Assembly (NCBI RefSeq): GCF_005870025.1
Contig: NZ_VATA01000004.1
Span: forward strand, 124,001 to 188,000
Length of the DNA: 64,000 bases
Reading direction: 5' to 3'
Origin: Poseidonocella sp. HB161398
GTDB lineage: Bacteria; Pseudomonadota; Alphaproteobacteria; Rhodobacterales; Rhodobacteraceae
Shown here: positions 17,317-25,883 of the stretch, piece by piece
Layout of the letters: every line of letters starts with the position of its first letter
Position numbering within the stretch: the stretch's first letter is position 1
Made by a program: the position numbers and the translations under genes
The notes under the pieces: generated by a model
Database searches by the model: none
Told to the model about the DNA's origin: nothing
What the model saw: only the letters and a program-made list of their open reading frames with translations

Positions 17317-18711
17317 TCAGTTCGTGATGATCTCCGGCCCCATCATCAGCGTCGGCAGCCAGGTCGACAGCACCGGCACGTAAGTCACCAGGATCAGGAA
17401 GACGAAGAGCACTGCCAGGAAGGGCGCGGCGGCGCGCACCACGGCCATCATCGGCATGCCCGCGACCCCCGAGGTCACGAAGAGGTTCAGGCCGACCGGC
17501 GGGGTGATCATGCCGATCTCCATGTTCACCACCATGATGATGCCCAGGTGGATCGGGTCGATGCCCAGCTCGATGGCGATCGGGAAGACCAGCGGCGCGA
17601 CGATCACCAGAAGGCCCGAGGGCTCCATGAACTGGCCGCCGATCAGCAGGATCACGTTCACCATGATCAGGAAGCCGACCGGACCCAGCCCGTAGCCCAG
17701 CATCGCCTCGGCGATATGCTGCGGCACCTGCTCGTCGGTCAGGACATGCTTCAGGATCAGCGCGTTGGCGATGATGAACATCAGCGTGATCGTCAGCTTG
17801 CCCGCGTCATAGAGCGTCTGCACCGTGTCGCGGTGGAAGAAGGCGGTGACCAGCGCATAGGGCCGCTCCAGCAGCGTCTTGTGGCGGCCGGACTCGCCGC
17901 CCGAGAGCGGGCCCATGTCGCGGTAGATGAAGCAGGCGACGATGAAGGCGTAGACTGAGGCCACGGCCGCCGCTTCGGTCGGGGTGAAGATCGCCCCGGT
18001 GACGCCCGGGATGCCGTAGATGCCGATCATGATGATGGCGATCAGCATCAGCCCCCAGAAGGCGTCGCGGAACGACGCGCCGATCTCGTCCCAGCCGAGC
18101 CATTCGCCCTTGGGCAGGTTCTTGACCTTGGCCATGACGTAGATCGCGACCATCAGCATGCCGCCGGCCATCAGCCCGGGGATCACGCCCGCCAGGAACA
18201 TCCGGCCGACCGAGACATCGGTGGCGGAGGCGTAGACGACCATCACGATCGAGGGCGGGATCAGGATGCCCAGCGTGCCGGCATTGCAGATCACGCCCGC
18301 GGCGAAGTCCTTGGTATAGCCCACTTTCTGCATCGCCGCGATGACGATGGAGCCGATGGCGACCACGGTCGCGGGCGAAGACCCCGAGAGCGCGGCGAAG
18401 ATCATGCAGGCGAAGACGCCCGCGATCGCCAGCCCGCCCGGCAGGTGGCCGACGCAGGCAATGGCGAAGCGGATGATCCGCTTGGCGACGCCGCCCGTCG
18501 ACATGAAGGACGAGGCCAGGATGAAGAACGGGATCGCGAGCAGCGTGTAGTGCCCGGCCATCGCCTGGTAGAGCGACTGCGAGACCGAAGCGAGCGAGCT
18601 TTCGGAATTGATCAGCAGGAACAGGATCGAGCTGAGGCCCAGCGACACGGCGATCGGCACGCCGATCAGCAGGAGCGCCACGATCACGACGAAGAGGAGA
18701 ACGATTTCCAT
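17317..18711 (-). CDS. dctM: TRAP transporter large permease DctM
   Basis: Large membrane subunit (464 aa) of a tripartite ATP-independent periplasmic transporter, driving sodium- or proton-coupled uptake. About twelve hydrophobic segments are visible. Family stretches include LLIGVPIAVSLGLSSILFLL at the N-terminus, AALSGSSPATVVAIGSIVI, TLGILIPPSIVMVVYA and NMEIGMITPPVGLNLFV. A cytoplasmic insert of about 40 residues near 275-310 is longer than in many DctM proteins. It starts 6 nt after the dctQ stop and is the last gene of dctPQM. Confidence 0.93.
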   Translation of the reverse strand: MEIVLLFVVIVALLLIGVPIAVSLGLSSILFLLINSESSLASVSQSLYQAMAGHYTLLAIPFFILASSFMSTGGVAKRIIRFAIACVGHLPGGLAIAGVFACMIFAALSGSSPATVVAIGSIVIAAMQKVGYTKDFAAGVICNAGTLGILIPPSIVMVVYASATDVSVGRMFLAGVIPGLMAGGMLMVAIYVMAKVKNLPKGEWLGWDEIGASFRDAFWGLMLIAIIMIGIYGIPGVTGAIFTPTEAAAVASVYAFIVACFIYRDMGPLSGGESGRHKTLLERPYALVTAFFHRDTVQTLYDAGKLTITLMFIIANALILKHVLTDEQVPQHIAEAMLGYGLGPVGFLIMVNVILLIGGQFMEPSGLLVIVAPLVFPIAIELGIDPIHLGIIMVVNMEIGMITPPVGLNLFVTSGVAGMPMMAVVRAAAPFLAVLFVFLILVTYVPVLSTWLPTLMMGPEIITN

Positions 18712-18717
18712 CGCGGA

Positions 18718-19422
18718 TCAGTCCTTGTAGTAGGGGTGGTCGTGGTCGTGATGGGTGGCGGAGAGGTCGTCGACCTGATCCTCGGCCTCGTGGCTGACGA
18801 TCAGGCTGTCATGGGTGCCGTTCAGCACGCCGACCAGCGCCTCGATCACCCGCACCAGCAGCAGCAGGCAGCCCACCGGCAGGATCAGGTAGGGGATCAT
18901 CCGCGGCAGCTTCTCGTAGCTCTCGCCCTCGTTGAAGACCGGCTCCATCCAGCGCAGCCAGTCGATCATCGGGATCTGGTCGGTCTCGTACCAGGCCTGG
19001 TCGCGGCTGTTCTCGAACCCGGTCGGGAACCAGCGCCCCGAGGTGGCGTCGAAGCCGCCGAACGGCGCCCAGTAGTCCCAGGCCCCTTTCAGCAGCAGGA
19101 AGGCGTAGAGGATGCAGCAGAGCGCCGAGATCACGCCCAGGATCCTCTGGGTGTTCCGCGGCACGATGTTCAGCACGGCGTCGACGCCCAGATGCGCCGT
19201 GATCCGGAAGGCGTGGCTGATGCCGAAGAGCACCAGCCAGGCGAAGAGCACCAGCACGACCTCGAGACCCCAGATGATGGAGTGGTTGAAGACGTAGCGC
19301 AGCACGACGTTGACGAAGGTCAGAAGCACCATCGCGCCCAGAAGGAAGGCGATGATGACCTCTTCTGCGCGGGCGACGAACTGCCCGAACATGGTCTGTG
19401 GTTGATGTCTCTGCCCGCTCAT
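18718..19422 (-). CDS. dctQ: TRAP transporter small permease DctQ
   Basis: Small membrane subunit of the TRAP transporter, 234 residues from ATG 19422 (MSGQRHQ) with GGGGGAG upstream. Four membrane segments are seen, e.g. EEVIIAFLLGAMVLLTFVNVV, EVVLVLFAWLVLFGISHAF and YLILPVGCLLLLVRVIEALV. It is longer than the usual 160-180 residues because of a loop of about 60 residues (APFGGFDATSGRWFPTG through FNEGESYEKLPRM). R. capsulatus-type DctQ proteins share that size class. The tail is His/Asp-rich (ATHHDHDHPYY). Confidence 0.9.
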   Translation of the reverse strand: MSGQRHQPQTMFGQFVARAEEVIIAFLLGAMVLLTFVNVVLRYVFNHSIIWGLEVVLVLFAWLVLFGISHAFRITAHLGVDAVLNIVPRNTQRILGVISALCCILYAFLLLKGAWDYWAPFGGFDATSGRWFPTGFENSRDQAWYETDQIPMIDWLRWMEPVFNEGESYEKLPRMIPYLILPVGCLLLLVRVIEALVGVLNGTHDSLIVSHEAEDQVDDLSATHHDHDHPYYKD

Positions 19423-19445
19423 GGGCGTCTCCCCCGGTGTTGCCG

Positions 19446-19478
19446 TCGAAAAAGGGGCCGGACGCGCCGCCCGGCCCC
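19446..19478 (-). terminator. Intrinsic terminator between dctP and dctQ
   Basis: On the transcribed strand GGGGCCGG pairs with CCGGCCCC over a 9-nt loop and is followed at once by TTTTT. This is a complete rho-independent terminator inside the operon, in the 73-nt dctP-dctQ gap. Partial read-through would give excess binding protein relative to the membrane subunits. Confidence 0.8.
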
Positions 19479-19495
19479 TGCCCGCTTGTCGCGGC

Positions 19496-20488
19496 TTACA
19501 TGCTTTCGTTGATGGCCTGCGCGGCGGCGATGTTGTCGGCGCCGACATCGCCCTCGAACTGCGCCCAGACCGGCTTCATCGCCTCGACCCAGGCGCCGCG
19601 CTGCTCGGGGGTCAGCTCGCGGATCACGCCGCCGGCATCGAGGATCGCCTGGCGGTTCTCCATGTCGACCTCGTTGATCGCGGCATTGCGCTCGGCAGTG
19701 ACCTCGGCCACGATCGTGGCCAGCTGCTCGCGGACGTCGTCGGGCAGGCTGTCCCACCAGTCGGTGGAGGTCACGACCATGTAGTCCAGCAGGCCGTGAT
19801 TGGTCTCGGTGATGCCGTCCTGCACCTCGAAGTACTTCTGGCCGTAGGTGTTCGACCAGGTGTTCTCCTGCCCGTCGACCACGCCGGTCTGCAGCGCGCC
19901 GTAGACCTCGGAGAAGGCCATCGGCTGCGGGCTGGCGCCCAGCGCCTGCATCTGCGCCACCAGCACGTCGGAGGGCTGGACGCGGAATTTCAGCCCCTTG
20001 GCGTCTTCGGGCAGCAGCAGCGGCTTGTTGGCCGAGAACTGCTTCAGCCCGTTATGCCAGAAGCCGAGGCCCACGAGACCGCGCCGCTCCATCGAATGGA
20101 GCATGTCCTGGCCCGCCTCCGAGTTCTGGAACGCATCGACCGCTTCCATGTTCTTGAACATGAAGGGCAGATCGAAGATGCGGAATTTCTTGGTGAATTT
20201 CTCGAATTTCGACAGCGACGGCGCGGCCATCTGGACGTCGCCCTGCAGCATCGCCTCCAGCACCTGGTCGTCATTGTAGAGCGTGGAGTTCGGATAGACC
20301 TCCATGCAGGCCTTGCCGTCCATCTCCGTGTTCACCCGCTCCTGCAGAAGCGAGGCGGCAATGCCCTTGGGATGCTTGTCGGTATTGGTGACATGGCTGA
20401 ACTTGATGACGATCTCGCCGTCGTCGCAATTGGCGAAAGCGGCAGAGGCGGAAAGCGCCAGAACGGCAACGGTAGTCAGGAATTTCAC
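19496..20488 (-). CDS. dctP: TRAP transporter C4-dicarboxylate-binding protein DctP
   Basis: Periplasmic binding protein (330 aa) that captures C4-dicarboxylates such as malate, succinate or fumarate. Signal peptide KFLTTVAVLALSASAAFA. DctP-family features: IVIKFSHVTNTDKHPKGIAA near the N-terminus, the substrate-arginine region GLKFRVQPSDVLVAQMQALG, and MAFSEVYGALQTGVVDGQEN. GTG start at 20488 follows GGGAGG. First gene of dctPQM. Two DctD-type palindromes lie 180-231 bp upstream. Substrate is inferred from strong DctP character and those sites. Confidence 0.92.
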   Translation of the reverse strand: MKFLTTVAVLALSASAAFANCDDGEIVIKFSHVTNTDKHPKGIAASLLQERVNTEMDGKACMEVYPNSTLYNDDQVLEAMLQGDVQMAAPSLSKFEKFTKKFRIFDLPFMFKNMEAVDAFQNSEAGQDMLHSMERRGLVGLGFWHNGLKQFSANKPLLLPEDAKGLKFRVQPSDVLVAQMQALGASPQPMAFSEVYGALQTGVVDGQENTWSNTYGQKYFEVQDGITETNHGLLDYMVVTSTDWWDSLPDDVREQLATIVAEVTAERNAAINEVDMENRQAILDAGGVIRELTPEQRGAWVEAMKPVWAQFEGDVGADNIAAAQAINESM

Positions 20489-21123
20489 GAGAAGTCCTCC
20501 CTCGTTTCGGTGTCGCGTGCCCGGCAGGGCATGACCCGGTTAAGCAACGATGCGCCTGCCCCAGACAAGCTTCGGGCAAGAAACTTGCGCCGCCGCCAAG
20601 TAACCTGCTGAAAACGTGATATTAGTTGACGCATAGCTGGATTGCGCATGACGCATGGCCTGCCGTCCTGTGCGGGATTCCGCACAGCCCCGCGCCCGCT
20701 TGTGCGGTTTTCCGCACAGGCGCCGCGATTCGCTGCAGAGCGGCGCAACCCGGGACGCCCGCGCCGGAGCCGCCGCGAATCACCTCCCGCGATTCGCCGC
20801 CCTTGCACCGACACCACCGGTCATCACGAAAGATAAATTACTGGTTTCCATAGTTGATTTATTTAGACAAATTTTCCGTCCCACCGGTCCTGCCCGGAAA
20901 TTAGCCGCCGCATCGCGGCGTCCCCCGGCAGCAGCCGTCCGGAAGGCCTTCGGGCCGAGGTTCCAATGACGACGCGGCAGCCCGGTGGTAAAAGTTAACG
21001 ATAATTAGAACCAGAAAATCCGTCCCGAGGCGGGCCTGCCCGGCCCGCTGATTTCCGTCCCCGCGGGTCCGTGCCCGCGCATTTCCGCCCCGCAATTCCG
21101 GGGCACGCCATAGGAGTATCCCC
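20489..21123. other. Divergent dctP / vWA-autotransporter control region
   Basis: 635 bp without a gene. Next to dctP is a leader of about 150 bp in which I find no proper sigma-54 -24/-12 element: the closest match, on the minus strand near 20540-20556, has spacing one base short. Then come two DctD-type palindromes. Further toward the autotransporter gene is an AT-rich patch (20825-20875) containing AGTTGATTTATT, a 12-mer identical to part of the ROK operator region at 2073-2084. Confidence 0.6.
20668..20719. promoter_or_regulatory. Tandem DctD-type activator sites upstream of dctP
   Basis: CTGTGCGGGATTCCGCACAG (20668-20687) is a perfect 8+4+8 palindrome. TTGTGCGGTTTTCCGCACAG (20700-20719) is the same with one mismatch at the edge. 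Centres are 32 bp apart, about three helical turns, so bound dimers would lie on one face. The TGTGCGG-N4-CCGCACA form matches the tandem DctD sites known upstream of rhizobial dctA. They lie about 180-230 bp before dctP, and a DctB/DctD-like system is encoded 4 kb away. Confidence 0.8.
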
Positions 21124-22926
21124 TTGCTTCGCCACTTCCTGTCGAGCACCGCGCTGGCGGTCTCGGTCATGGGTGCAGGTGCCCTCTGCGCCCAGACCAT
21201 TCCCGGCACCGTCAATCTCATCTTCGTCGTCGACGAGTCCGGCTCCATGTCCGGAGAGCATTCCTTCCTCGGCGATGTCGCCGCGGATGTGGAATCCTCG
21301 CTGAAATCCACCGGCGTCTCGGATGTCCGCTTCGGCCTGACCGGCTTCGGCAGCAGCGCCGATGTCGCCGGGCACGCGATCAATGTCGGCTCCGGCCTGC
21401 TCGGCACCTCCACCGAGTTCCAGACCGCGACCGGCACGCTGGTGCTGACCGGCGGGACCGAGGACGGCTATTCCGGCATCGACACCGCGCTGAGCAGCTA
21501 CGACCTGTCGACCGGCGCGACGACGATCATCCTCGTGACCGACGAGGACCGCGACACGGTCAATTCGGCGCTGGATCTGGGCGCGGTCGCGACCGCGCTC
21601 GACGCGAGCCGCGCCGGGATCGTGGTGGTGGTCGATGCCCAGTACCTGTCCGACGGCGAGCTCGAGGCGATCGCCGTGGACGGCAGCACTGCCTATATCC
21701 AGGACGGCACCGACCCGGCCAAGGTCGTGACCGACACCTACACGCCCAGCGCCGCCGGGGCCGCGACCTCGAGCCAGGGCACCACGCTGGCCGACTATGT
21801 CGACCTGGCGATCAATTCCGGCCTGCCGGGCTGCGCCGCCGACCTGACCATCCTGCGAGAGGGCGGCGATTCCGCGACCGCCTTCTCCGAGGCCTTCATC
21901 CAGTGCCTGTCCACCGTCGCCACGGTCGAGGTGATCACCGACAGCGGCACGATCCGCATCCCGATGAACCAGTTCGGCGATGTCGCCCGGACGCTCCTGG
22001 CCAACCACCGCGGCGCGATCCGCGGCATCATGCTTATGGCGCCCCAGGGCACCGGCGTCGCGCCGACCGTCACCCAGGACCAGTCGGTCATCAACGACAT
22101 GTTCGGCATTGCCGGGCTGCGCGGCTATGCGGTGCTGACCGGCTTCCGCGGCGATTTCGACGAGGACGGCCCGAACGCGGCCTTCGACTATGACGGCGGC
22201 GGCATCATCATCGGCTCGGATTTCACCCGCAGCCTCGCCGATGCCGGCACGCTGCGCTTCGGCGGCAGCCTGGGCTGGACCCAGCTCAATGCCGATTTCG
22301 ACGACAGCGACTCCAGCCTCGACGAGGACGGCTACCAGATCAGCCTCTATGCCGGCTTCTGGTCGCAGACCGGCTTCTACGCGCTGGGCGATCTCTACTA
22401 TGCCAGCCTCGACTACGAGAACGACCGGATCGAGGACGGCACGCGCTATGTCTCGCGCCCCGACGGCGAGCTCCTGGCCGGCGAGATCGAGGCGGGCTAC
22501 ACCCATGTCCTCGCCCCGGGCACGATGCGCCTGACCCCCTTCGCCGCGCTCGGCGCCGAGCAGTTCGAGCTCGACGGCTACGACGAGAACAATGGCGGGG
22601 CCACGGCGGAGGATTACGGCACCTTCACCAGCTACGGCAAGCTGGGGCTGCGCGGCGACGCCTACCGGCCGGTCGAGGCGGGCACGCTCTACGGCGCCTT
22701 CGAGGTCTCCGCGCTCTTCCCCTTCGACGACAACGACACCGAGCTGGCGCTCTCCCCGGGCTACGAGGCGACGATCGCCGACCGCTCGGCGACCGAATAC
22801 GGCCTCTCGCTGGAGATGGGCGTGGAGTTCAGCCAGCGCGGCCGGGTCTATGTCCAGTATGCCGGGCGCTATTCGGAGAACCTGACCCAGCACGGCGCCT
22901 CGCTCGGGCTGAGCTACGCCTTCTGA
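21124..22926 (+). CDS. Secreted von Willebrand factor A domain / autotransporter beta-barrel fusion protein
   Basis: 600 residues. Signal peptide LRHFLSSTALAVSVMGAGALCA is followed at once by a vWA domain with an intact MIDAS start, IFVVDESGSMSGEH (DxSxS), and a later metal-site aspartate region (VTDEDRDTV). A linker of about 70 residues leads to a C-terminal autotransporter barrel (about 330-600) with alternating strands such as YQISLYAGFWSQTGFYALGD and the terminal aromatic LGLSYAF. So the vWA domain is likely displayed outside the cell, where it could bind metal and an adhesion partner. The start is TTG at 21124 with TAGGAG upstream. It is followed by a good terminator. Confidence 0.75.
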   Translation: MLRHFLSSTALAVSVMGAGALCAQTIPGTVNLIFVVDESGSMSGEHSFLGDVAADVESSLKSTGVSDVRFGLTGFGSSADVAGHAINVGSGLLGTSTEFQTATGTLVLTGGTEDGYSGIDTALSSYDLSTGATTIILVTDEDRDTVNSALDLGAVATALDASRAGIVVVVDAQYLSDGELEAIAVDGSTAYIQDGTDPAKVVTDTYTPSAAGAATSSQGTTLADYVDLAINSGLPGCAADLTILREGGDSATAFSEAFIQCLSTVATVEVITDSGTIRIPMNQFGDVARTLLANHRGAIRGIMLMAPQGTGVAPTVTQDQSVINDMFGIAGLRGYAVLTGFRGDFDEDGPNAAFDYDGGGIIIGSDFTRSLADAGTLRFGGSLGWTQLNADFDDSDSSLDEDGYQISLYAGFWSQTGFYALGDLYYASLDYENDRIEDGTRYVSRPDGELLAGEIEAGYTHVLAPGTMRLTPFAALGAEQFELDGYDENNGGATAEDYGTFTSYGKLGLRGDAYRPVEAGTLYGAFEVSALFPFDDNDTELALSPGYEATIADRSATEYGLSLEMGVEFSQRGRVYVQYAGRYSENLTQHGASLGLSYAF

Positions 22927-22953
22927 GGCCCCGCAGCTTGCGGCGCTTCCCCG

Positions 22954-22980
22954 GAGCCTGCCCCTGTGGCAGGCTCTTTC
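22954..22980 (+). terminator. Intrinsic terminator after the vWA-autotransporter gene
   Basis: GAGCCTGCC and GGCAGGCTC form a perfect 9-bp stem with a CCTGT loop, followed by TTTC. It lies 28 nt after the stop codon and ends only a few bases before the next start codon, so the next gene needs its own signals or read-through. Confidence 0.8.
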
Positions 22981-22984
22981 CATT

Positions 22985-24672
22985 ATGACCCAGCGCCTTT
23001 TCCCCTACGGCCGCCCGCGCGGCCCCCTTCCCGTCAGCCTCGAACAGGACGGCACCGCGCTCGCCATTGCGCGGATCAACGACCTGACCCGCGCCGGGCG
23101 GGCCAACTGGTTCGGCCTCCTGGCCTATCTGGCCTTCGTCACGGTGACGCTGCTGGGCGTCGAGGATATCGACTTCTTCCTCGACAGCCGCCAGACCGAC
23201 CTGCCGCTGATCGGCGTCTCCATCCCGACGGCAAGCTTCTTCGTCGCCGCCCCGATCCTCGGCGCCGCTCTCCATGTCTACCTGCATCTCTTCGTGCGCA
23301 AATCCACCGCCGCGCTGATGGTCCCGCAGGCGGAGGTCAACGGCACGCGGCTGGAGGCGCATATCCTCCCCTGGCTCCTCAACGACCTCGTCCTGCGCTG
23401 GCGCCGGGACGGCGCGGCAGAACCACGGCCGCTCGACCTGCTCGCCACCATCACCGCGATCCTGCGGATCTGGTGCGCCGGACCTCTCGCGCTCGGCTAT
23501 GCCTGGTGGCGCAGCTGGCCCGCCCATGACTGGGTGATGAGCTACTCGGCACTGGCCTGCGCGCTCTTCGCGCTCCATGCCAGCCTCGCCAGCTGGTCCC
23601 GCTTTCTCGATGACCTGGGGCGACGGAAAGGCGTCCTGACATGGCGCCACGCCCTTGCGATTGCTGCGACACTCTCCGCGGCAATCGCGACGCTGCCCCT
23701 GACGCACATCAAGACCGTGGGCGGCACCTTCAGCCCGTTCGATCTGGCACCCGCCGCAAAGTGGATGGAAAGGCTTCTCGGATCCGGACCCGACGACCGG
23801 AAGCTCGACCTGGCCAGCGCAGACCTCACAGAGGCGGTACTGACACCCCTGCCCGCGGACTGGCTGCCCTACGACATCCACAAGCGCCGCTTCCGCATCG
23901 ACTGGTGCGCGCGCGAAGGGCTCGATGCCGAGACCTGCGGCCCGCCGCATTTCTCCGACGCCGAACCAGTGCCCCATCTGCTGACCCTGCGCCGCCACTG
24001 GTGCGCAGAGGAGAAGCGGGGATTGGAGGCTGAGGCGTGCGATGCCTTCTTCCAGCGGCTCGACGACCGCTTCCCCGATGCCTGGGCAACCGACGCCGCA
24101 CGAAACTTGGGACGCTCACCCGCTGGGCCCCAGCGCATGCCGATCTGCGCGGCGCCTATCTCAGCTCCGCCGGATTGCAGGCGGCGGACCTCAGCTGGGC
24201 GCGGATGGAAGGGGCGGACCTCAGCTTGGCGCAGATGGAAGGGGCTGACCTCAGCGGGGCGTTTTTGGCCGGAACCGGGGAGGCCGAGATTGCGTTGGTT
24301 GGCACGAACCTTAGCGCGAGCATAAACCATGGCGGCGCGCTCAGATTCTCGGATCTCCGGAAGATGGAATTCAACGCGGCGACAGATTGGCGGAATGCCT
24401 TCCTCGACGGGTCGGTCGCGCTGCCCGACGGGTTTCCCGCACCAGTGGTCCATGCCTGCGGCTGGATCACGGCACCCATCGCCGAGGATGCCGAGTTCTT
24501 CGGCAAATGGCGCGGCTGGCTGGAAGCTGCTCCAGAACTCGCACTGGGCTTGCCGACACCTCCCTGGATGGATCTATTCGGCCCCGAAACACTTCGCGAC
24601 ATGGCCGCTATCCCGCCACCGCCAGAATGCCAGTGGGACACCTCCCCTCTGCCCGGCGCGGAGGCCCGCTAG
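22985..24672 (+). pseudogene. Pentapeptide-repeat membrane protein, frameshifted
   Basis: From ATG 22985 the frame encodes about 375 residues with four to five hydrophobic segments (FGLLAYLAFVTVTLLGV, ASFFVAAPILGAALHVYLHL, ALAIAATLSAAIATLPL) and soluble parts. Around 24105-24125 the reading must move by one base, because the sequel RWAPAHADLRGAYLSSAGLQ continues in another frame. That sequel has pentapeptide repeats ADLSW-ARMEG-ADLSL-AQMEG-ADLSG and a C-terminal domain ending at 24672. The original frame instead runs into Arg/Pro-rich text to 24325. No slippery heptamer is evident, so a mutation or sequence error is more likely than programmed frameshifting. Intact homologues would be one membrane protein with a cytoplasmic pentapeptide tail. 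Its stop shares the CTAG tetranucleotide with the convergent dctD stop. Confidence 0.7.
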
Positions 24673-25883
24673 CGGTATTCCTCGGGCTTCAGACCGTGGC
24701 GCGCGAGCTTGTCGTAGAAGGTCTTGCGCGGCAGCTTCAGCTCTTCCGCCGCGCGGCTGGCCTGGCCGCCATTCCTCTGCAGCGCCCGGACCAGAAGGGT
24801 CTTCTCGACCTGGGCCATGTGCTCGGCCAGGCCCAGCCCCTCGCCCGCCTCGGGCCCTTCGAGCCCCAGGACGAACTGCGTCGCCTCGTTCATCAGCGCC
24901 CGCGCATTGCCCGGCCAGTCGCGCGCCATCAGATCGGCGAGATAGCCGTCAGGCACCGGCGGCACCGGCACGCGGGAGCGCTCGGCGATGTCGGCCACGT
25001 AGTAGAGGAAGAGGTCGGGGATGTCCTCCACCCGGTCGGTCAGGGGCGGGATGTCGACCCGCACCGCGTCGAGCTGCAGCCGCAGATCGGCGTTGAAGCC
25101 CGGCTCGCGCGCGAGATCGCGGTAGGTCCCGGCGATCAGCAGCGCTTCGCAGCCCGCCTCCAGCCGCTCGAGCAGCGCGAATTGCGTGTCCCCGGCCAGC
25201 GCCGCCACCTCGTCGAGGAAGAGCGTCCCCGCCCCCACCGCGCCGAAGGCCGCGGTCAGATCGGCCGCCGAGAGCCCGTAGGAGGCGCGCTTCTCGAACG
25301 GCGCGGCCTCGCGCCCGGCCAGGCGGCGGATGACATCGGCGATGCGCGGCGTGTTGGTCCCGTCCGGCCCGGTCAGCAGCACCGGCTGCCCCGCCGCCGC
25401 CACCGCGCGCAGCCGGTCGCGATAGGCCTGGGCGACCGCGCTCTTACCCGGCACCATCCGCGCGGCATGGTCGCCGGTCTGCAGCCGCTTCTTCAGCGCG
25501 CGGTTCTCCAGCACCAGCTGGCGCAGCCGCATCGCCCGCTCCACCGCCGCGAGCAGGGTCTTGGGATCGCAGGGCTTCTCGAGGAAGTCGAAGGCGCCGT
25601 CCTGCATCGCGCGCACCGCCATCGGGATGTCGCCCTCGCCGGTCAGCAGGATCACCGGCAGTTCGGCATCCTGGGCGCGGGCATAGTCGAGCAGGTGGAA
25701 GCCGTCGCGCCCGGGCATCCGGATATCGGTGACGACCACCCCGGGAAAGCCCGGCGCGATCAGGTCCTTGGCCGCCACGAAACTGCCCGCCGCATGGACG
25801 CCGTGCCCGGCCAGATCCAGCGTCTGCGCCAGCGCCTCGCGCACCAGCGGGTCATCCTCGACCAGAAGCACTTCGCCCGTCAT
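24669..25883 (-). CDS. dctD: DctD-like response regulator with degenerate AAA+ domain
   Basis: 404 residues in NtrC-family order: receiver (1-120; VEDD, phospho-acceptor in VVTDIRMPGRDGF, lysine in DFLEKP), central AAA+ domain (about 140-330) and Fis-type HTH (ASRAAEELKLPRKTFYDKLA). The central domain is damaged: Walker A reads LLTGPDGTNTP with no GK, and the GAFTGA loop that touches sigma-54 is missing, the text passing from FEKRASYGLSAADL straight to GTLFLDEVAAL (Walker B, kept). It therefore should not hydrolyse ATP or remodel sigma-54. Its ATG overlaps the dctB stop by 4 bp. Likely target is dctPQM, via the two palindromes at 20668-20719. Confidence 0.85.
   Translation of the reverse strand: MTGEVLLVEDDPLVREALAQTLDLAGHGVHAAGSFVAAKDLIAPGFPGVVVTDIRMPGRDGFHLLDYARAQDAELPVILLTGEGDIPMAVRAMQDGAFDFLEKPCDPKTLLAAVERAMRLRQLVLENRALKKRLQTGDHAARMVPGKSAVAQAYRDRLRAVAAAGQPVLLTGPDGTNTPRIADVIRRLAGREAAPFEKRASYGLSAADLTAAFGAVGAGTLFLDEVAALAGDTQFALLERLEAGCEALLIAGTYRDLAREPGFNADLRLQLDAVRVDIPPLTDRVEDIPDLFLYYVADIAERSRVPVPPVPDGYLADLMARDWPGNARALMNEATQFVLGLEGPEAGEGLGLAEHMAQVEKTLLVRALQRNGGQASRAAEELKLPRKTFYDKLARHGLKPEEYR

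Noticed and set aside
20489-20640. A sigma-54 promoter for dctP
   Set aside because: The best candidates (minus strand near 20540-20556 and 20575-20590) have wrong spacing between the GG and GC elements, by one base short and two bases long.
24100-24130. Programmed -1 frameshifting in the pentapeptide-repeat gene
   Set aside because: No X-XXY-YYZ heptamer or following stem was found at the junction. A mutation or sequence error is the simpler reading.
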